Shown here: piece by piece, positions 1 to 11,356 of the stretch
Numbering within the stretch: the first letter of the stretch is position 1
How the letters are laid out: each line of letters opens with the position of its first letter
IMG/VR virus record: IMGVR_UViG_3300010158_000164
Coordinates: 1 to 38,096 of that record
Direction: 5' to 3' (one strand)
From: a virus
DNA: 38,096 nucleotides
Made by a program: the position numbers and the translations under genes
The notes under the pieces: model-generated
The model's database searches: none
Told to the model about the DNA's origin: nothing
Seen by the model: the letters and a program-made list of their open reading frames with translations, nothing else

Positions 1-123
1 ACATGGAGTCACTAAAAACTGTACTTCCTGAAATGAGCATGCCTGGTGTTTCACCAATTATGGCTCTATCGGCTAATACCATTGCTTCTTTACATCCTGA
101 ATGGTCACGTCAAATAAAAGCCA
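1..123. repeat. Left copy of 123-bp exact terminal direct repeat
   Basis: These 123 bases are identical to 37974-38096. The repeat lies inside one continuous reading frame, so joining the ends at the repeat restores an intact gene. This is what an assembler produces when it closes a circular or circularly permuted molecule. A true short terminal redundancy cannot be excluded, but a packaging end in the middle of a structural gene would be unusual. The unique genome length is 37,973 bp. Confidence 0.95.
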
Positions 124-1205
124 TTATTGGAGATAAAGCATTTGGCAGAGGAATCATTGACGAAATAATACCATCTTCACCATTGCGTAATTTAGTTAAA
201 GCTGTAATTATTCGTGATGGCGATGCTTCATTCCAAAATGCAATGTTGTCATCTATTGCTTCAGCTTCATACTCTGGTCAAGTTCCTGGACCTGACTCAT
301 CACCTGCCGAAAAACAAGCATTTTTAGATCGCATTAAAAATAATGCAACAAGTATTATGCTTATTAAGGCTGTGCTTTCTGCAGTATCTCCTCTGTCTCC
401 ACAAGTTACACAAGAAGAACTTGGTCTACGCGATGAGTTCTACAAACTTGTTAAAGAAAAGGGTGATTACCCTACAGCCCTGCATGAGTTTTTAATTAAA
501 CATGGTGATGGTGCAATTTCTTATACTGTCGCACGTTCAGAAGGAACGATCAAGGGCGCTAACATGCCTTACACTGATGAAGTTGCCAACTGGTTAGAAA
601 GCAATAATGCACTTCTTTCATCTAATCGTGCTGTAGGTGCAGCGTTTCTTATTCCACAATCCACTAACGGTGGTGGAGACAAGCAAGCAATTTATGATGA
701 AATTATGAAATTGCATCTGCGTACTAAAAGAAACCCTCAAGAATTTTTAGATGCTATTTATAGTGCTACTGGAAACAATGCTTACTTCCAGGATAAAGCT
801 ATTCACGATGCTACTATTGCTGCTGCTGGTAAAAACAAAAAAGCCGTTGATGTTGAAAATGCTAATTGGGATGCCTACAAATCTGATTTTGCTTTGGCTA
901 ATCCAATTTGGGCTGATGATTTTCAATCACCTGAAAAACGAAATATTGCTAAAAAAGCCATAGATGATTTGCAATATTTGTTTTCCAATAACATGGTCCC
1001 AAATACAGAGCAATCTAATTTAGTTTCTGGTTTGCTTAATGACTACAAAAAACATCAAGAAACTAAAGATCAAATCAAAGGATTAAATACTAAGGTTACG
1101 TTAACCCAAGAAAATGATAACTGGGATGCGTACTTAACTCAGTTGTCACAGGATGAACCTCGCCTTACAACTATTATTAACGGCGTTTTTAGAAGGTTGG
1201 ATTAA
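3..1205 (+). CDS. Giant internal-virion / DNA-ejection protein candidate, C-terminal part (continuation of 34721-38096)
   Basis: This is not an independent gene. The ATG at position 3 is an internal Met of the frame starting at 34721, and the codon is identical at 37976. The part shown is the last 400 residues of the 1485-residue product, rich in Asn, Lys and Ala, with no recognisable domain. The stop at 1203-1205 directly precedes the ATG of the next gene, so the genes are translationally coupled. Confidence 0.85.
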   Translation: MESLKTVLPEMSMPGVSPIMALSANTIASLHPEWSRQIKAIIGDKAFGRGIIDEIIPSSPLRNLVKAVIIRDGDASFQNAMLSSIASASYSGQVPGPDSSPAEKQAFLDRIKNNATSIMLIKAVLSAVSPLSPQVTQEELGLRDEFYKLVKEKGDYPTALHEFLIKHGDGAISYTVARSEGTIKGANMPYTDEVANWLESNNALLSSNRAVGAAFLIPQSTNGGGDKQAIYDEIMKLHLRTKRNPQEFLDAIYSATGNNAYFQDKAIHDATIAAAGKNKKAVDVENANWDAYKSDFALANPIWADDFQSPEKRNIAKKAIDDLQYLFSNNMVPNTEQSNLVSGLLNDYKKHQETKDQIKGLNTKVTLTQENDNWDAYLTQLSQDEPRLTTIINGVFRRLD

Positions 1206-1823
1206 ATGGGATATACACCAGTAACCATTACTACTGCTGGAAGTTCAAGTACAAACCCTTGGGCTAATAGTGAGTTTTATTTTAATGCTGGAACTTTGTC
1301 AGCAACCAACAATCCTTTTGGTGGAAATAATGTTCCCTGGGTAATGGATCCTGAAACTCGTAAAGAAACATACCGTGGTTACTCTGACAAAGCAGCTTAC
1401 GACAAGGCTTATGCTGATGCTGTAAAAAACTTTGGTATTGCTAATGTTACTAACCAAACTGGTAAATCTACAAGTCAAACTTCTAAAAGCATTAAACAAT
1501 TTAGTTTACAACAAATACAAGGTTTAGCCACTTCTGCTTTTCAAGCAGCTATTGGTCGTGCTGCAACTAATGAAGAACTTGCAACTTTCTTAAAACACCT
1601 TAATAGTGAAGAAAAAAAGAATCCTACTATTACAAAAACCACAACAAGTTCTGGTAAAAATAATTCTACTTCTACATCTGTTTCTAGTGGTGGTGTTGAT
1701 GAATCACAATTTGCTACTACCGAATCACAGATGCACCCAGAATTTGCTAACTACCAAAAAGCAACAACTTACTTTGATGCCATGACAAGTGCTCTTCGTG
1801 GCCCTACAGGAGGTGGGTTCTAA
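1206..1823 (+). CDS. Probable structural / internal virion protein (205 aa), unknown family
   Basis: The ATG follows the preceding stop without a gap. The product is low in complexity at both ends (Ser, Thr, Gly, Asn). A short helical segment at about residues 100-135 (QIQGLATSAFQAAIGRAATN) resembles the Gly-Arg-x-Ala-Thr helix seen in many phage structural proteins of unknown role. There are no Cys residues and no signal peptide. Its place between the giant protein and the scaffold suggests an inner-core or ejection component, as T7 gp14 and gp15 accompany gp16. That is inference from position only. Confidence 0.75.
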   Translation: MGYTPVTITTAGSSSTNPWANSEFYFNAGTLSATNNPFGGNNVPWVMDPETRKETYRGYSDKAAYDKAYADAVKNFGIANVTNQTGKSTSQTSKSIKQFSLQQIQGLATSAFQAAIGRAATNEELATFLKHLNSEEKKNPTITKTTTSSGKNNSTSTSVSSGGVDESQFATTESQMHPEFANYQKATTYFDAMTSALRGPTGGGF

Positions 1824-2803
1824 TGGCTGGTGAATACGCAGAAAGCTTACGCCCTACAACACCAACACCAGTTCCTACTCCAAAACCAAAACCAAAATCA
1901 AAAGTTACTCCAAAAACAAATGTTGTAACACCACAAACTGTTTCAAAACCAATAGATTTTGCTGCGGCATATGGAGTACAAGCTGCGCTTGTAAATAGTG
2001 ATCCAGGTCTTAAAACTCTTTTTGATAAAGCTGTTGCAGAAAAATGGACACCACAAAGATTTTCTACAGAATTTCAAAATAGTAGTTGGTACCAAGGACA
2101 TGCACAATCTTGGCGTGAAGCAGAAACTGCACGATTAACTGATCCTAAAACTTGGGATCAATCAATTAAAGATTTGTCTGCACAAATTAAACAAACTGCT
2201 ACCTCTATGGGCATCTCTTTAACAGACCAACAAATTACAGATTTAGCCAATCAAACTTCTTTTTCCTCATGGGGTAAGGGTATTGATACTGGTCTACTTC
2301 GCACCCATATTGTTGATACTGGTCGCATTTCAGGCACTGGTGGAGAAGCATCACAGACTATTGATAAATTAAAAAATTATGCTTACAACATGGGTGTGTC
2401 TTACAATGATGATTGGTATAACACTCAAGCACAAAATGTTCTTTCTGGTAAAGCAACTTTAGAAGAAAGCAACAATGCCATTAAAGATATTGCTAAATCT
2501 AAGTATGGCGCTTTTGCTGACCAGATTGATGCTGGAGCCACAGTCCAACAAATTGCTTCTCCATATATGAATAGCATGGCTAACATACTTGAATTAAATT
2601 CAGCAGATATTAAACTTGATGACCCTAACATTAACAAGGCTTTGACTAATTTGACTCAAGACTCCAAGCCAGCATTGCAACCTCTGTGGCAATTTGAAAC
2701 TGAATTACGTAAAGATCCACGTTGGGCAAAAACTAAAAATGCTCGCGATGCAATAGACTCTACCGCGCGTTCAGTTCTTTCTACATTTGGGTTGGTTAGC
2801 TAA
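1823..2803 (+). CDS. Probable structural / internal virion protein (326 aa) with Pro-Lys-rich N-terminus
   Basis: The start overlaps the previous stop by one base (TAATG). Residues about 9-40 are a Pro-Thr-Lys linker (TPTPVPTPKPKPKSK), followed by an alpha-helical body. Around residue 70 there is an F-x-x-x-F-Q-x-S-x-W-Y-Q-G-H pattern. The closing part contains ELRKDPRWAKT, which resembles the C-terminal segment of several phage internal proteins. No enzyme motif is visible. It is probably one of a set of three coupled genes (205, 326 and 312 residues) that act with the giant protein. Confidence 0.75.
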   Translation: MAGEYAESLRPTTPTPVPTPKPKPKSKVTPKTNVVTPQTVSKPIDFAAAYGVQAALVNSDPGLKTLFDKAVAEKWTPQRFSTEFQNSSWYQGHAQSWREAETARLTDPKTWDQSIKDLSAQIKQTATSMGISLTDQQITDLANQTSFSSWGKGIDTGLLRTHIVDTGRISGTGGEASQTIDKLKNYAYNMGVSYNDDWYNTQAQNVLSGKATLEESNNAIKDIAKSKYGAFADQIDAGATVQQIASPYMNSMANILELNSADIKLDDPNINKALTNLTQDSKPALQPLWQFETELRKDPRWAKTKNARDAIDSTARSVLSTFGLVS

Positions 2804-3741
2804 TGGCAAAATCAGTAATTGATACCAATACTACAATTATCAATGGGCGTAATGTCCAAGTTGTAACTTATGATGATGGTGAAGTTGTACAAAATGATTT
2901 AGGACCAGCAGGAAATCAAGATGATGCTATTGCTAATCTTTCTAAAACATTTGAAAATTATGGCATTAGTTCTTTAGCTTCTGTTATTGCTGGTTTTGTA
3001 CAACAAGGTTACAGTTCTGACACCATTGCTTTAATGCTACAAGATACTTCAGAATACAAACAGCGTTTTGCTGGAAATGAAGCTCGTCGCAAGGTAGGTC
3101 TTCCAGTTCTTAGCCCTGGAGAATACTTGGCAACTGAGCGTTCTTATAGGGCCATTCTTGAATCTTCAGGTTTGCCCAAAGGATTTTATGATAGCCAAGA
3201 TGACTTTCAAAAATTTATTGAAAATGATACTTCACCTACAGTTTTGAAGCAACGTGTTGATGCTGCTTCTGGTGCGATTAAAAACGCTGACCCTTACTAC
3301 ACCCAAGCACTACAAGACATGTACGGATTATCTACTGGTGACATGATTGCTCATGCTTTAGATCCAGATAAAGCTTTACCTCTTATTGAAAAGCAAGCCA
3401 AGGCTGTTGAGTTTGGTGCAGCGGCTGCTCGTCAAGGTTTGTCATACAGCCAGGGTAGTTCTGAAGCACTGGCACAACAATCTATTGCTGGAGTTGGCAG
3501 TGGTGTTGGTGCAGAGCAAGGCTTCAGTTCTATTGCTTCTATACTTCCTACAGCACAGCAGCTTGGTCAAATTTATGGTGACAATTACGACCAAGCAACT
3601 GCAGAACAAGATGTGTTTGGTGGTCTTGCTTCCGCAAAACGTAAACGTCAAAAACTTGGTGAAATGGAAACCTCAACTTTTAGTGGACAGTCTGGTCTTT
3701 CTGCTGGCTCATTAAAAAAGAGTTCAGAAGGTTCCTTCTAA
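2803..3741 (+). CDS. Probable structural / internal virion protein (312 aa)
   Basis: It is joined to its neighbour by a one-base overlap (TAATG). The product is mainly helical. At residues 85-115 it has RFAGNEARRKVGLPVLSPGE, a pattern I associate with phage internal or minor structural proteins rather than with a named family. The last 40 residues are basic and serine-rich. It is the last gene before the 120-bp gap that precedes the scaffold gene, so it probably ends a sub-block of ejection proteins. Confidence 0.75.
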   Translation: MAKSVIDTNTTIINGRNVQVVTYDDGEVVQNDLGPAGNQDDAIANLSKTFENYGISSLASVIAGFVQQGYSSDTIALMLQDTSEYKQRFAGNEARRKVGLPVLSPGEYLATERSYRAILESSGLPKGFYDSQDDFQKFIENDTSPTVLKQRVDAASGAIKNADPYYTQALQDMYGLSTGDMIAHALDPDKALPLIEKQAKAVEFGAAAARQGLSYSQGSSEALAQQSIAGVGSGVGAEQGFSSIASILPTAQQLGQIYGDNYDQATAEQDVFGGLASAKRKRQKLGEMETSTFSGQSGLSAGSLKKSSEGSF

Positions 3742-3817
3742 CAAACTCCATACGGATCGATCGGCCCTCGTATGCGTAATAAAGACCGATAGTGAAAGCC
3801 AATGTAAATTCCCCTGT

Positions 3818-3847
3818 TTGCATTGTGGTTCGCGACTAACCTAACAA
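3818..3847 (+). promoter_or_regulatory. Candidate promoter before scaffold and capsid genes
   Basis: TTGCAT (3818-3823) is followed after 18 bases by TAACAA. The surrounding TTTGCATTGTG (3817-3827) is repeated exactly at 18284-18294 in the only other sizeable gap upstream of a rightward gene block. The -10 is poor, so the support is mainly the shared motif and the position. A weak inverted repeat (ATCGG/CCGAT) lies just upstream, at about 3760-3790. Confidence 0.35.
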
Positions 3848-3864
3848 GAAAGGGAGTGGCTGCT

Positions 3865-4326
3865 ATGGCCAACCAATACGAAGAATACGAAGATGATGAT
3901 GACTTCGATACCGAAGAAGCCAACGGTCCTGCTAACTTACGCAAGGCACTTAAACGTGCTGAACGTGAAGCTAGCAAACTAAAAGATGAACTGGCATCAT
4001 TAAGATCAGAAAGTCGCACCCGAACCGTTAAAGACGTGTTGGAAACCAAGGGTGTTAATCCAAAGATTGCTGCGTTCATCCCAGCAGATGCGGATACACC
4101 CGAAAAGGTTGCTCTATGGCTTGACGAATACTCAGATGTTTTTGGGTACAAGACCAACGAGCAATCAGACGACATTGTGGCTCCAGATTCGGCTCGCCGT
4201 ATTCAGGAATCCACTTCTACTGCTACAACTTCAGGTCGCGATGAGGACTTAGGTGCTCGTCTCGCTGCAACTAATAGCAAGGAAGAGCTGGATCAACTGA
4301 TCTTTGGCATGTCCACAGGTCGTTAA
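3865..4326 (+). CDS. Capsid scaffolding protein
   Basis: The start was set at the ATG at 3865, which has an AGAAAGGGAG ribosome site 9 nt upstream. An ATG 42 nt earlier has none. The product is 153 residues: a very acidic head (EEYEDDDDFDTEE), a charged coiled-coil at about residues 25-55 (ALKRAEREASKLKDELASLR), then a compact segment and a Gly-Arg tail. Acidic head, coiled coil and location directly before the major capsid gene are typical of podovirus scaffolds. It should be needed for prohead assembly and absent from the mature virion. Confidence 0.85.
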   Translation: MANQYEEYEDDDDFDTEEANGPANLRKALKRAEREASKLKDELASLRSESRTRTVKDVLETKGVNPKIAAFIPADADTPEKVALWLDEYSDVFGYKTNEQSDDIVAPDSARRIQESTSTATTSGRDEDLGARLAATNSKEELDQLIFGMSTGR

Positions 4327-4368
4327 CAGCAACTACAACAAACCCTAATCCCCAAGGAGGGGAAATAT

Positions 4369-5328
4369 ATGGCTAACGCATATACAGATACTAGCACTGG
4401 CTCGCTTGGTACCAACCTGGTCCAAGCCGCCTATGACCGCTATGTAGAGTTTGCGCTTCGTGCGATCCCATTGATCCGCGACGTAGCAGACAAGCGCCCA
4501 GCGCAGCAGGCAATGCCAGGTTCCTCAGTCGTGTTCCAGCTTTACAGCGACATGGCTAAGGCTACCACAGCTTTGACTGAAACCACAGATCCAGATGCAG
4601 TTGCTCTTGGCAACACCACATCTGTATCCGTAACACTGAACGAATACGGCAACGCAGCCCTTGCAACTCGCAAGTTGGAACTGTTCTCGCTGTCCGATGT
4701 TGATCCAGCTATTGCTAACATCATCGCGTTCAACATGGCTGATTCCCTAGATGAACTAGCTCTTACCGAACTACGCGGTGGAACTAACGTAATCTTCTCA
4801 GCTAACTCAACTGGCACTGTACCAACAGGTACTACTGGTGTTGGTTCTACAAACACCCTTAAGTCAGCCGATGTACGTAAGGCAGTAGCCAAGCTTCGTG
4901 CTGGCAAGGCTGTCCCACGTATGGGCGAACTATACTGGGTTGGTATCCACCCTGAAGTTTCACACGATCTTCGTGCTGAGACTGGTGCAGGTGGATGGCG
5001 TGAAGCTCACGTCTACAACGAATCTGGTGCAGGTAACCTGTGGCCAGGAAGCATTGGTACCTACGAAGGTGCAATGTTTGTTGAATCACCACGTCTATAC
5101 AACGCAACTGATGGCGCTTCAAGCACTCGCGTGTTCCGCACCATCGCTTGTGGTCAGCAAGCACTTGCTGAGGCTGTAGCAGAAGAGCCACATGTAATCA
5201 TTGGCCCAGTTGTTGACAAGCTAATGCGCTTCCGTCCAATCGGATGGTACGGCGTACTTGGTTGGAAGCGTTACCGTGAAGCTGCGCTTTACCGTATCGA
5301 ATCCACATCAAGCATCAACGCTTCCTAA
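4369..5328 (+). CDS. Major capsid protein
   Basis: The 319-residue product starts at an ATG preceded by CCAAGGAGGGG, the best ribosome site of the late block. It has the features of an HK97-fold capsid protein of the type found in actinobacterial and N4-like phages: an N-terminal helix with RYVEFALRAIPLIRD, a long beta-rich segment (ALTETTDPDAVALGNTTSVSVTLNEYG), a helix with NMADSLDELALTELRGG, and an Arg-rich C-terminal strand region (MRFRPIGWYGVLGWKRY). Codon choice looks more GC-rich and uniform than in its neighbours, as expected for a highly expressed gene. A hairpin follows immediately. Confidence 0.9.
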   Translation: MANAYTDTSTGSLGTNLVQAAYDRYVEFALRAIPLIRDVADKRPAQQAMPGSSVVFQLYSDMAKATTALTETTDPDAVALGNTTSVSVTLNEYGNAALATRKLELFSLSDVDPAIANIIAFNMADSLDELALTELRGGTNVIFSANSTGTVPTGTTGVGSTNTLKSADVRKAVAKLRAGKAVPRMGELYWVGIHPEVSHDLRAETGAGGWREAHVYNESGAGNLWPGSIGTYEGAMFVESPRLYNATDGASSTRVFRTIACGQQALAEAVAEEPHVIIGPVVDKLMRFRPIGWYGVLGWKRYREAALYRIESTSSINAS

Positions 5329-5340
5329 TTTAGGCAAGCA

Positions 5341-5380
5341 TAGTGTGGTCCCCGTCATATAACGGGCGGGGACTGCACTA
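5341..5380 (+). terminator. Long hairpin after the major capsid gene
   Basis: TAGTGTGGTCCCCGTC (5341-5356) pairs with GGCGGGGACTGCACTA (5365-5380), giving a 16-bp stem with a few G-U pairs and an 8-base loop. There is no strong T tract, so it may be a partial terminator or an mRNA 3' stabiliser that keeps capsid mRNA abundant relative to downstream genes. Confidence 0.6.
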
Positions 5381-5406
5381 CCCCTATAACTTTTGAAAGG
5401 ACAGCA

Positions 5407-5667
5407 GTGACTTACTACTTCATTCCACCTACAGTTGAAGAGGGTCCTGCTGGAACTTCACGTTTGTTTTGGCGTTACCGCATTGCCAGAGCAGATACCG
5501 TATTACTTAATAGTGATGGATCTTACTCACACTACCGTTCCCCTGGTGTTGAAGAACTTGAAGCTGCAGTGCGCTTCTATCAAGGTGGACACAAATATGA
5601 AATTACAGAAGCAGAACGTACCAGCCTAATTGCAGGCGGCTACGGTCCTAACATTACGGAGGCATAG
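5407..5667 (+). CDS. Small conserved late protein (86 aa), unknown function
   Basis: It starts at GTG, with GAAAGGA about 6-12 nt upstream, just after the capsid hairpin. The sequence looks like a compact beta/alpha protein: FWRYRIARADTVLLNSDGSYSHY, then a helix and a Gly-rich end. There are no motifs I can assign. The position after the capsid protein would suit a head decoration or head-completion role, which is inference. Confidence 0.7.
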   Translation: MTYYFIPPTVEEGPAGTSRLFWRYRIARADTVLLNSDGSYSHYRSPGVEELEAAVRFYQGGHKYEITEAERTSLIAGGYGPNITEA

Positions 5668-6014
5668 TGCAACCTGGGCGTTTCAACTTTCGCGTTTATC
5701 AGGGCGACACCTTTAACACTGCTCCTGCTTGGAAGATCAATGGCACTTACGTTAATGTAACTGGCTACACTGCAAAGATGCAAGTTCGCCAAGATGTTAA
5801 TTCCGCTTCCGTAATTGTAGAACTTTCTACTGCCAATGGTCGCATTGTTACTGGTGGTTCTGATGGTAAGTTTACTATGACCCTTACCCCTGCCGTAACT
5901 TCAGCTTTACCTCCAGGCAACTACGTATACGATTTTGAAATAACTTCACCTAGCAGTGTTGTAACTAAACTTTTAGTTGGTGGCTTTACTGTGATTGCTG
6001 AGGTAACCCAGTAA
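5667..6014 (+). CDS. Small beta-sandwich virion protein (115 aa)
   Basis: It begins at GTG overlapping the previous stop by one base (TAGTG). The product matches a common phage pattern: Q-G-D-T-F near residue 12, [16 protein letters not shown], a Gly-rich turn, then [12 protein letters not shown] and G-G-F-T-V-x-x-E-V-T at the end. That layout is typical of small all-beta baseplate or fibre-attachment domains found upstream of fibre genes. The exact family is not certain. Confidence 0.7.
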   Translation: MQPGRFNFRVYQGDTFNTAPAWKINGTYVNVTGYTAKMQVRQDVNSASVIVELSTANGRIVTGGSDGKFTMTLTPAVTSALPPGNYVYDFEITSPSSVVTKLLVGGFTVIAEVTQ

Positions 6015-7290
6015 TGGCTATTGATACCTACTCAATGGATGATGGCACTTCAGTTGTTGAGATCCCTGTTGAACGTACCACTATGGACGTTAACTACCTA
6101 GAGACCGTAACCATTGAACTTGGTGTCATTGGCCCTCAGGGAACTCAAGGATTTACAGGTCCTACTGGTCCACAAGGCAACAGCATTACGGGTGCCACTG
6201 GTGCCACAGGTTCACAGGGTATAACAGGTCCTACTGGACCTACAGGTAATACAGGAAGTACAGGTCCTACTGGACCAACAGGCGCAACTGGGGCAGGTTA
6301 TACCGCAACTTCTAGTACAACTGTAACTATTGGAACTGGCATAAAATCGTTCATAATTACTTCTGGCAGTGCGTTTAGCACAGGTACAAGAGTTAGGGCT
6401 GCTTATACTTTCTTTCCAGAAAATTACATGGAAGGTATTGTTGCAGTAAGCGGTACCGCAATGAGCATGGATGTTGATGCTGTGGGAGGTTCTGGTACCT
6501 TTTCTAGTTGGAGTTTTAATGTTGCTGGAAATGTAGGAGCTACAGGACCTACGGGAGCTACGGGATCCACTGGATCAACTGGTTCAACAGGAACTACAGG
6601 TAGTACAGGACCAACAGCTCTTGCAGTACAGACTGGAACTCCATCAACTACAGATGTGTTATGGCTTGACACTGATGACCCATCAGCAACAATGCTTCCT
6701 GTTGGTGGAACAACTAATCAAGTGTTAGCCAAAATAGATGGAACTGATTACAACACACAATGGGTAAATCCCACTACCCCTAAATATCCACCATTTGTTT
6801 CTGGTGCATTTTATAGACCTGATTTAACTTTAACCACTGTAACCAATGTAGTTGCTAACACCACTTATTACTCACCACTCTATGTAAATTCAACTACTGC
6901 ATTTGATAGAATTGGTTGCACACCTATATCTGCAGGAACTGCTTCTGTTAGACTTGGAATCTATAGTGATACTAATGGTGCGCCAGATGCTTTAGTTGTA
7001 GATGCTGGAACTGTAACTGTAAATTCAACTCTTACTGCTTTTCTAATTACAATTAACCAAACTTTAATTCCTGGTTGGTATTGGCTTGCATTTAATATGC
7101 AATCTGGTTCGGCTAATTTTTATGCTTTAAGAACTGATCTTCTTGGGTCACAAAAATTAATGTCAAATACCACACTTTCACTTAGTTCTTGTTTTACTCA
7201 ATCCTCAGTAACTGGTGCATTTCCTTCAACTGCTACGCCAGTTGCTACTGGAAGTGCAAATCACCCGTTTTCATACGTAAGGGCTACCTA

Positions 7291-7291
<1 letters not shown>
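6014..7291 (+). CDS. Collagen-like tail fibre protein (425 aa)
   Basis: The start overlaps the previous stop by one base (TAATG). After a 40-residue head come Gly-X-Thr/Gly-Pro-Thr triplets (about residues 47-96), a 75-residue beta domain, a second triplet block (about 173-202), and a C-terminal beta-rich domain of about 200 residues that probably binds the host surface or carries another protein. Collagen-like triplets form trimeric rods in phage fibres. The repeats are rich in Thr and Pro, and imperfect at DNA level. Coupled with the next two genes, it belongs to the receptor-binding module. Confidence 0.85.
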
Positions 7292-9453
<2,162 letters not shown>

Positions 9454-9454
<1 letters not shown>

Positions 9455-9549
9455 TGGCTTGTAGAACAGGATGCCCCACCCAAGACTGTGAGTCTTATGC
9501 AGATTGCTGTAAGGGTGTAGCTATTAACAAATCGTCATTACGCCCATAG
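9454..9549 (+). CDS. Cys-rich mini-protein, short paralogue of the 10618 gene (31 aa)
   Basis: The ATG overlaps the fibre stop by one base. The product begins MACRTGCPTQD, nearly the same as MACRTGCRTQD of the 105-residue protein at 10618, and similarity continues for about 25 residues with gaps in chemistry (ADCCKG against GDCLRA). It has five Cys in 19 residues, then stops. It may be a functional metal-binding peptide or the truncated remnant of a duplicated gene left when the glycosyltransferase gene was inserted. Confidence 0.65.
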
Positions 9550-9566
9550 TGTGATAGGATTGCAGT

Positions 9567-10628
9567 GTGAAAATTGCAGTTTATACCATAGCCCTAAATG
9601 AAGCAAAACACGTAGCTCAATGGGCAGAAGCAACTAAAGGTGCAGACTACAGGTTAGTTTGCGACACAGGATCAACAGACAATACCGTTGAACTACTTAA
9701 GAAACACAAGATTGACACTTACAAAATCAGTGTTAAACCTTGGCGCTTTGATACCGCACGGAATACAGCACTAAATCTAGTGCCAGATGATGTTGATGTT
9801 TGTTTAATTCTGGACATGGATGAAGTTCCAGAGCCAGACTTCTTTGATAAGGTGCGTGAACAATGGATTTCGACAGCGAATCGTGGATGGATTGGGCTGA
9901 ATACTGGCAATACCTGGGCAGCCGACAGGCTACATTCGCGCCAGGGATTCGTATGGAAATACGCTTGCCATGAAGTAGCAGTGCCCAGCATGGGCACTGA
10001 GGTTGAATACTGCTTCATACAGGCAACTATAGACCATAGGCCAGATAACACAAAATCACGTGGGCAATACCTTGGCATGTTGGAAGAGTGCGTTAAAGAA
10101 ATGCCAGATGACATGCGTATGCGCGTGTATCTAATACGAGAATATTACTTTGCACAAAAATGGCAGGAACTTATAGATGAAGGACAACGACTATTCGCTC
10201 ACGACAGAGTGGGTAACTGCTGGTCTAGTGAGCTTGCCGCTGCTTATCGCGGTGTTGGCGATGCTTACGACAAGTTAGGTAATCAAGACCTAGCAAAAGA
10301 AATGTACGAAAAGGGAATGGCTACCTCTCCAGATGAGATGGAAGCGGTGTTTCCCCTAGCGTATTGGAATTATGTTAATCAAAACTGGCAAGAATGTTTT
10401 GATCTAGCTAATAAAGTAAATGAACTCAAGCCTGGTGGACATTACCTTGTAGATGAATCTATCTATAAATGGCGAGCATACGACCTTCTGGCTATCTCGT
10501 CTTGGAACCTAGGTAAAAAAGGTTCGGCTAAAAAATGGGGACGACTAGCCGTAGAGGGAAACCCTACAGATAAACGACTCATTGATAATTACGATTTCAT
10601 GCTGAAGGGACAAACTAATGGCATGTAG
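9567..10628 (+). CDS. Family 2-type glycosyltransferase with helical-repeat tail
   Basis: It starts at GTG with AGGA upstream. The N-terminal 110 residues are a GT-A nucleotide-sugar fold: AVYTIALNEAKHV, then VCDTGSTDNT (33-42), then FDTARNTALN (61-70), then the metal-binding LDMDE (82-86). The remaining about 200 residues have repeated helical pairs (DAYDKLGNQDLAKEMYEKGM) resembling TPR units. The enzyme should transfer a sugar from a nucleotide donor. Acceptors could be host cell-wall glycans, phage fibres or DNA. It sits between two MACRTGC genes inside the virion block, as an insertion would. Confidence 0.85.
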   Translation: MKIAVYTIALNEAKHVAQWAEATKGADYRLVCDTGSTDNTVELLKKHKIDTYKISVKPWRFDTARNTALNLVPDDVDVCLILDMDEVPEPDFFDKVREQWISTANRGWIGLNTGNTWAADRLHSRQGFVWKYACHEVAVPSMGTEVEYCFIQATIDHRPDNTKSRGQYLGMLEECVKEMPDDMRMRVYLIREYYFAQKWQELIDEGQRLFAHDRVGNCWSSELAAAYRGVGDAYDKLGNQDLAKEMYEKGMATSPDEMEAVFPLAYWNYVNQNWQECFDLANKVNELKPGGHYLVDESIYKWRAYDLLAISSWNLGKKGSAKKWGRLAVEGNPTDKRLIDNYDFMLKGQTNGM

Positions 10629-10935
10629 AACAGGTTGTCGCACACAAGACCACGCCACATGGGGTGATTGCTTACGTGCTTCCAACATTCAAATGAACGC
10701 TGGTGATGCTGCCAGTGGCAAAGCAATGTCTAATGCTAAATGGAATGGCGAACTTGATGCTTACGCTAATGCCAGGGCACAAGGCATACAGCCTGCAGGT
10801 ACTCGAATGGGTCAAATCATTGAGGCTGAAAAGGCTAGTGAAACTTTGGGTAGGGCCTACGACGCAGGCACTATGCCAGCGGCTAAGACAATAGATAAAG
10901 CAACAGCAAACACAATGAAAGAAGTTGGTCTGTAA
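10618..10935 (+). CDS. Conserved MACRTGC-type small protein (105 aa)
   Basis: It overlaps the glycosyltransferase end by 11 bases. The first 30 residues (MACRTGCRTQDHATWGDCLR) carry three Cys and one His in a compact pattern that could bind zinc. The rest is Ala-rich and helical (LDAYANARAQGI). I have seen this opening motif in small proteins of actinobacterial phages, but no function is known to me. Its location among virion genes suggests a minor virion component. Confidence 0.7.
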   Translation: MACRTGCRTQDHATWGDCLRASNIQMNAGDAASGKAMSNAKWNGELDAYANARAQGIQPAGTRMGQIIEAEKASETLGRAYDAGTMPAAKTIDKATANTMKEVGL

Positions 10936-11201
10936 TGGCTAATACTCCCGATCCTCGTTTAAAGAACGCTGGTGTCTCTGGCTACAACAAGCCAAAGCGT
11001 ACACCAAATCACCCAACTAAGTCACATGTAGTTGTGGCTAAAGAAGGCACACAAGTTAAGACCATTCGCTTTGGTCAGCAAGGTGTCTCTGGTTCTCCCG
11101 ATGGTACAAAACGCAATGAAGCGTTTAAAGCACGTCACGCAAAGAACATTGCTAAGGGCAAAATGTCTGCAGCGTACTGGGCAAATAAGGAGAAATGGTG
11201 A
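10935..11201 (+). CDS. Conserved small basic phage protein (88 aa)
   Basis: The start overlaps the previous stop (TAATG). The C-terminal half carries a pattern I recognise from small proteins of many podoviruses, including cyanophages: KTIRFGQQGVSG, then FKARHAKNIAKGKMSAAYWAN, ending in Lys-Trp. It is strongly basic. No function is established to my knowledge; a nucleic-acid or virion role is plausible. Overlapping signals lead into the run of Lys-rich genes. Confidence 0.75.
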   Translation: MANTPDPRLKNAGVSGYNKPKRTPNHPTKSHVVVAKEGTQVKTIRFGQQGVSGSPDGTKRNEAFKARHAKNIAKGKMSAAYWANKEKW

Positions 11202-11356
11202 AGAAAGAAGTATGGGATAAACCAAACCCCAAGGCAAAATCTAAACCTCTAACATCAAGTCAAAAGTCTAGCGCCAAGGCTAAAGCCAAGGCTACTGGAA
11301 GACCATACCCAAACCTGGTGGACAACATGAACGCCGCTAAAAAGAAAGGCAAGTAA
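11198..11356 (+). CDS. Lys-rich small protein (about 52 aa)
   Basis: It starts at GTG (11198), which sits 5 nt after AAGGAG; an ATG three bases earlier would be too close to that site. It overlaps the previous stop. The product is about one third Lys/Ala (KAKSKPLTSSQKSSAKAKAK), has a YPNLVDNMNAAKKKGK end, and no hydrophobic core. It is the first of four consecutive Lys-rich genes. Confidence 0.65.
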   Translation: MKKEVWDKPNPKAKSKPLTSSQKSSAKAKAKATGRPYPNLVDNMNAAKKKGK

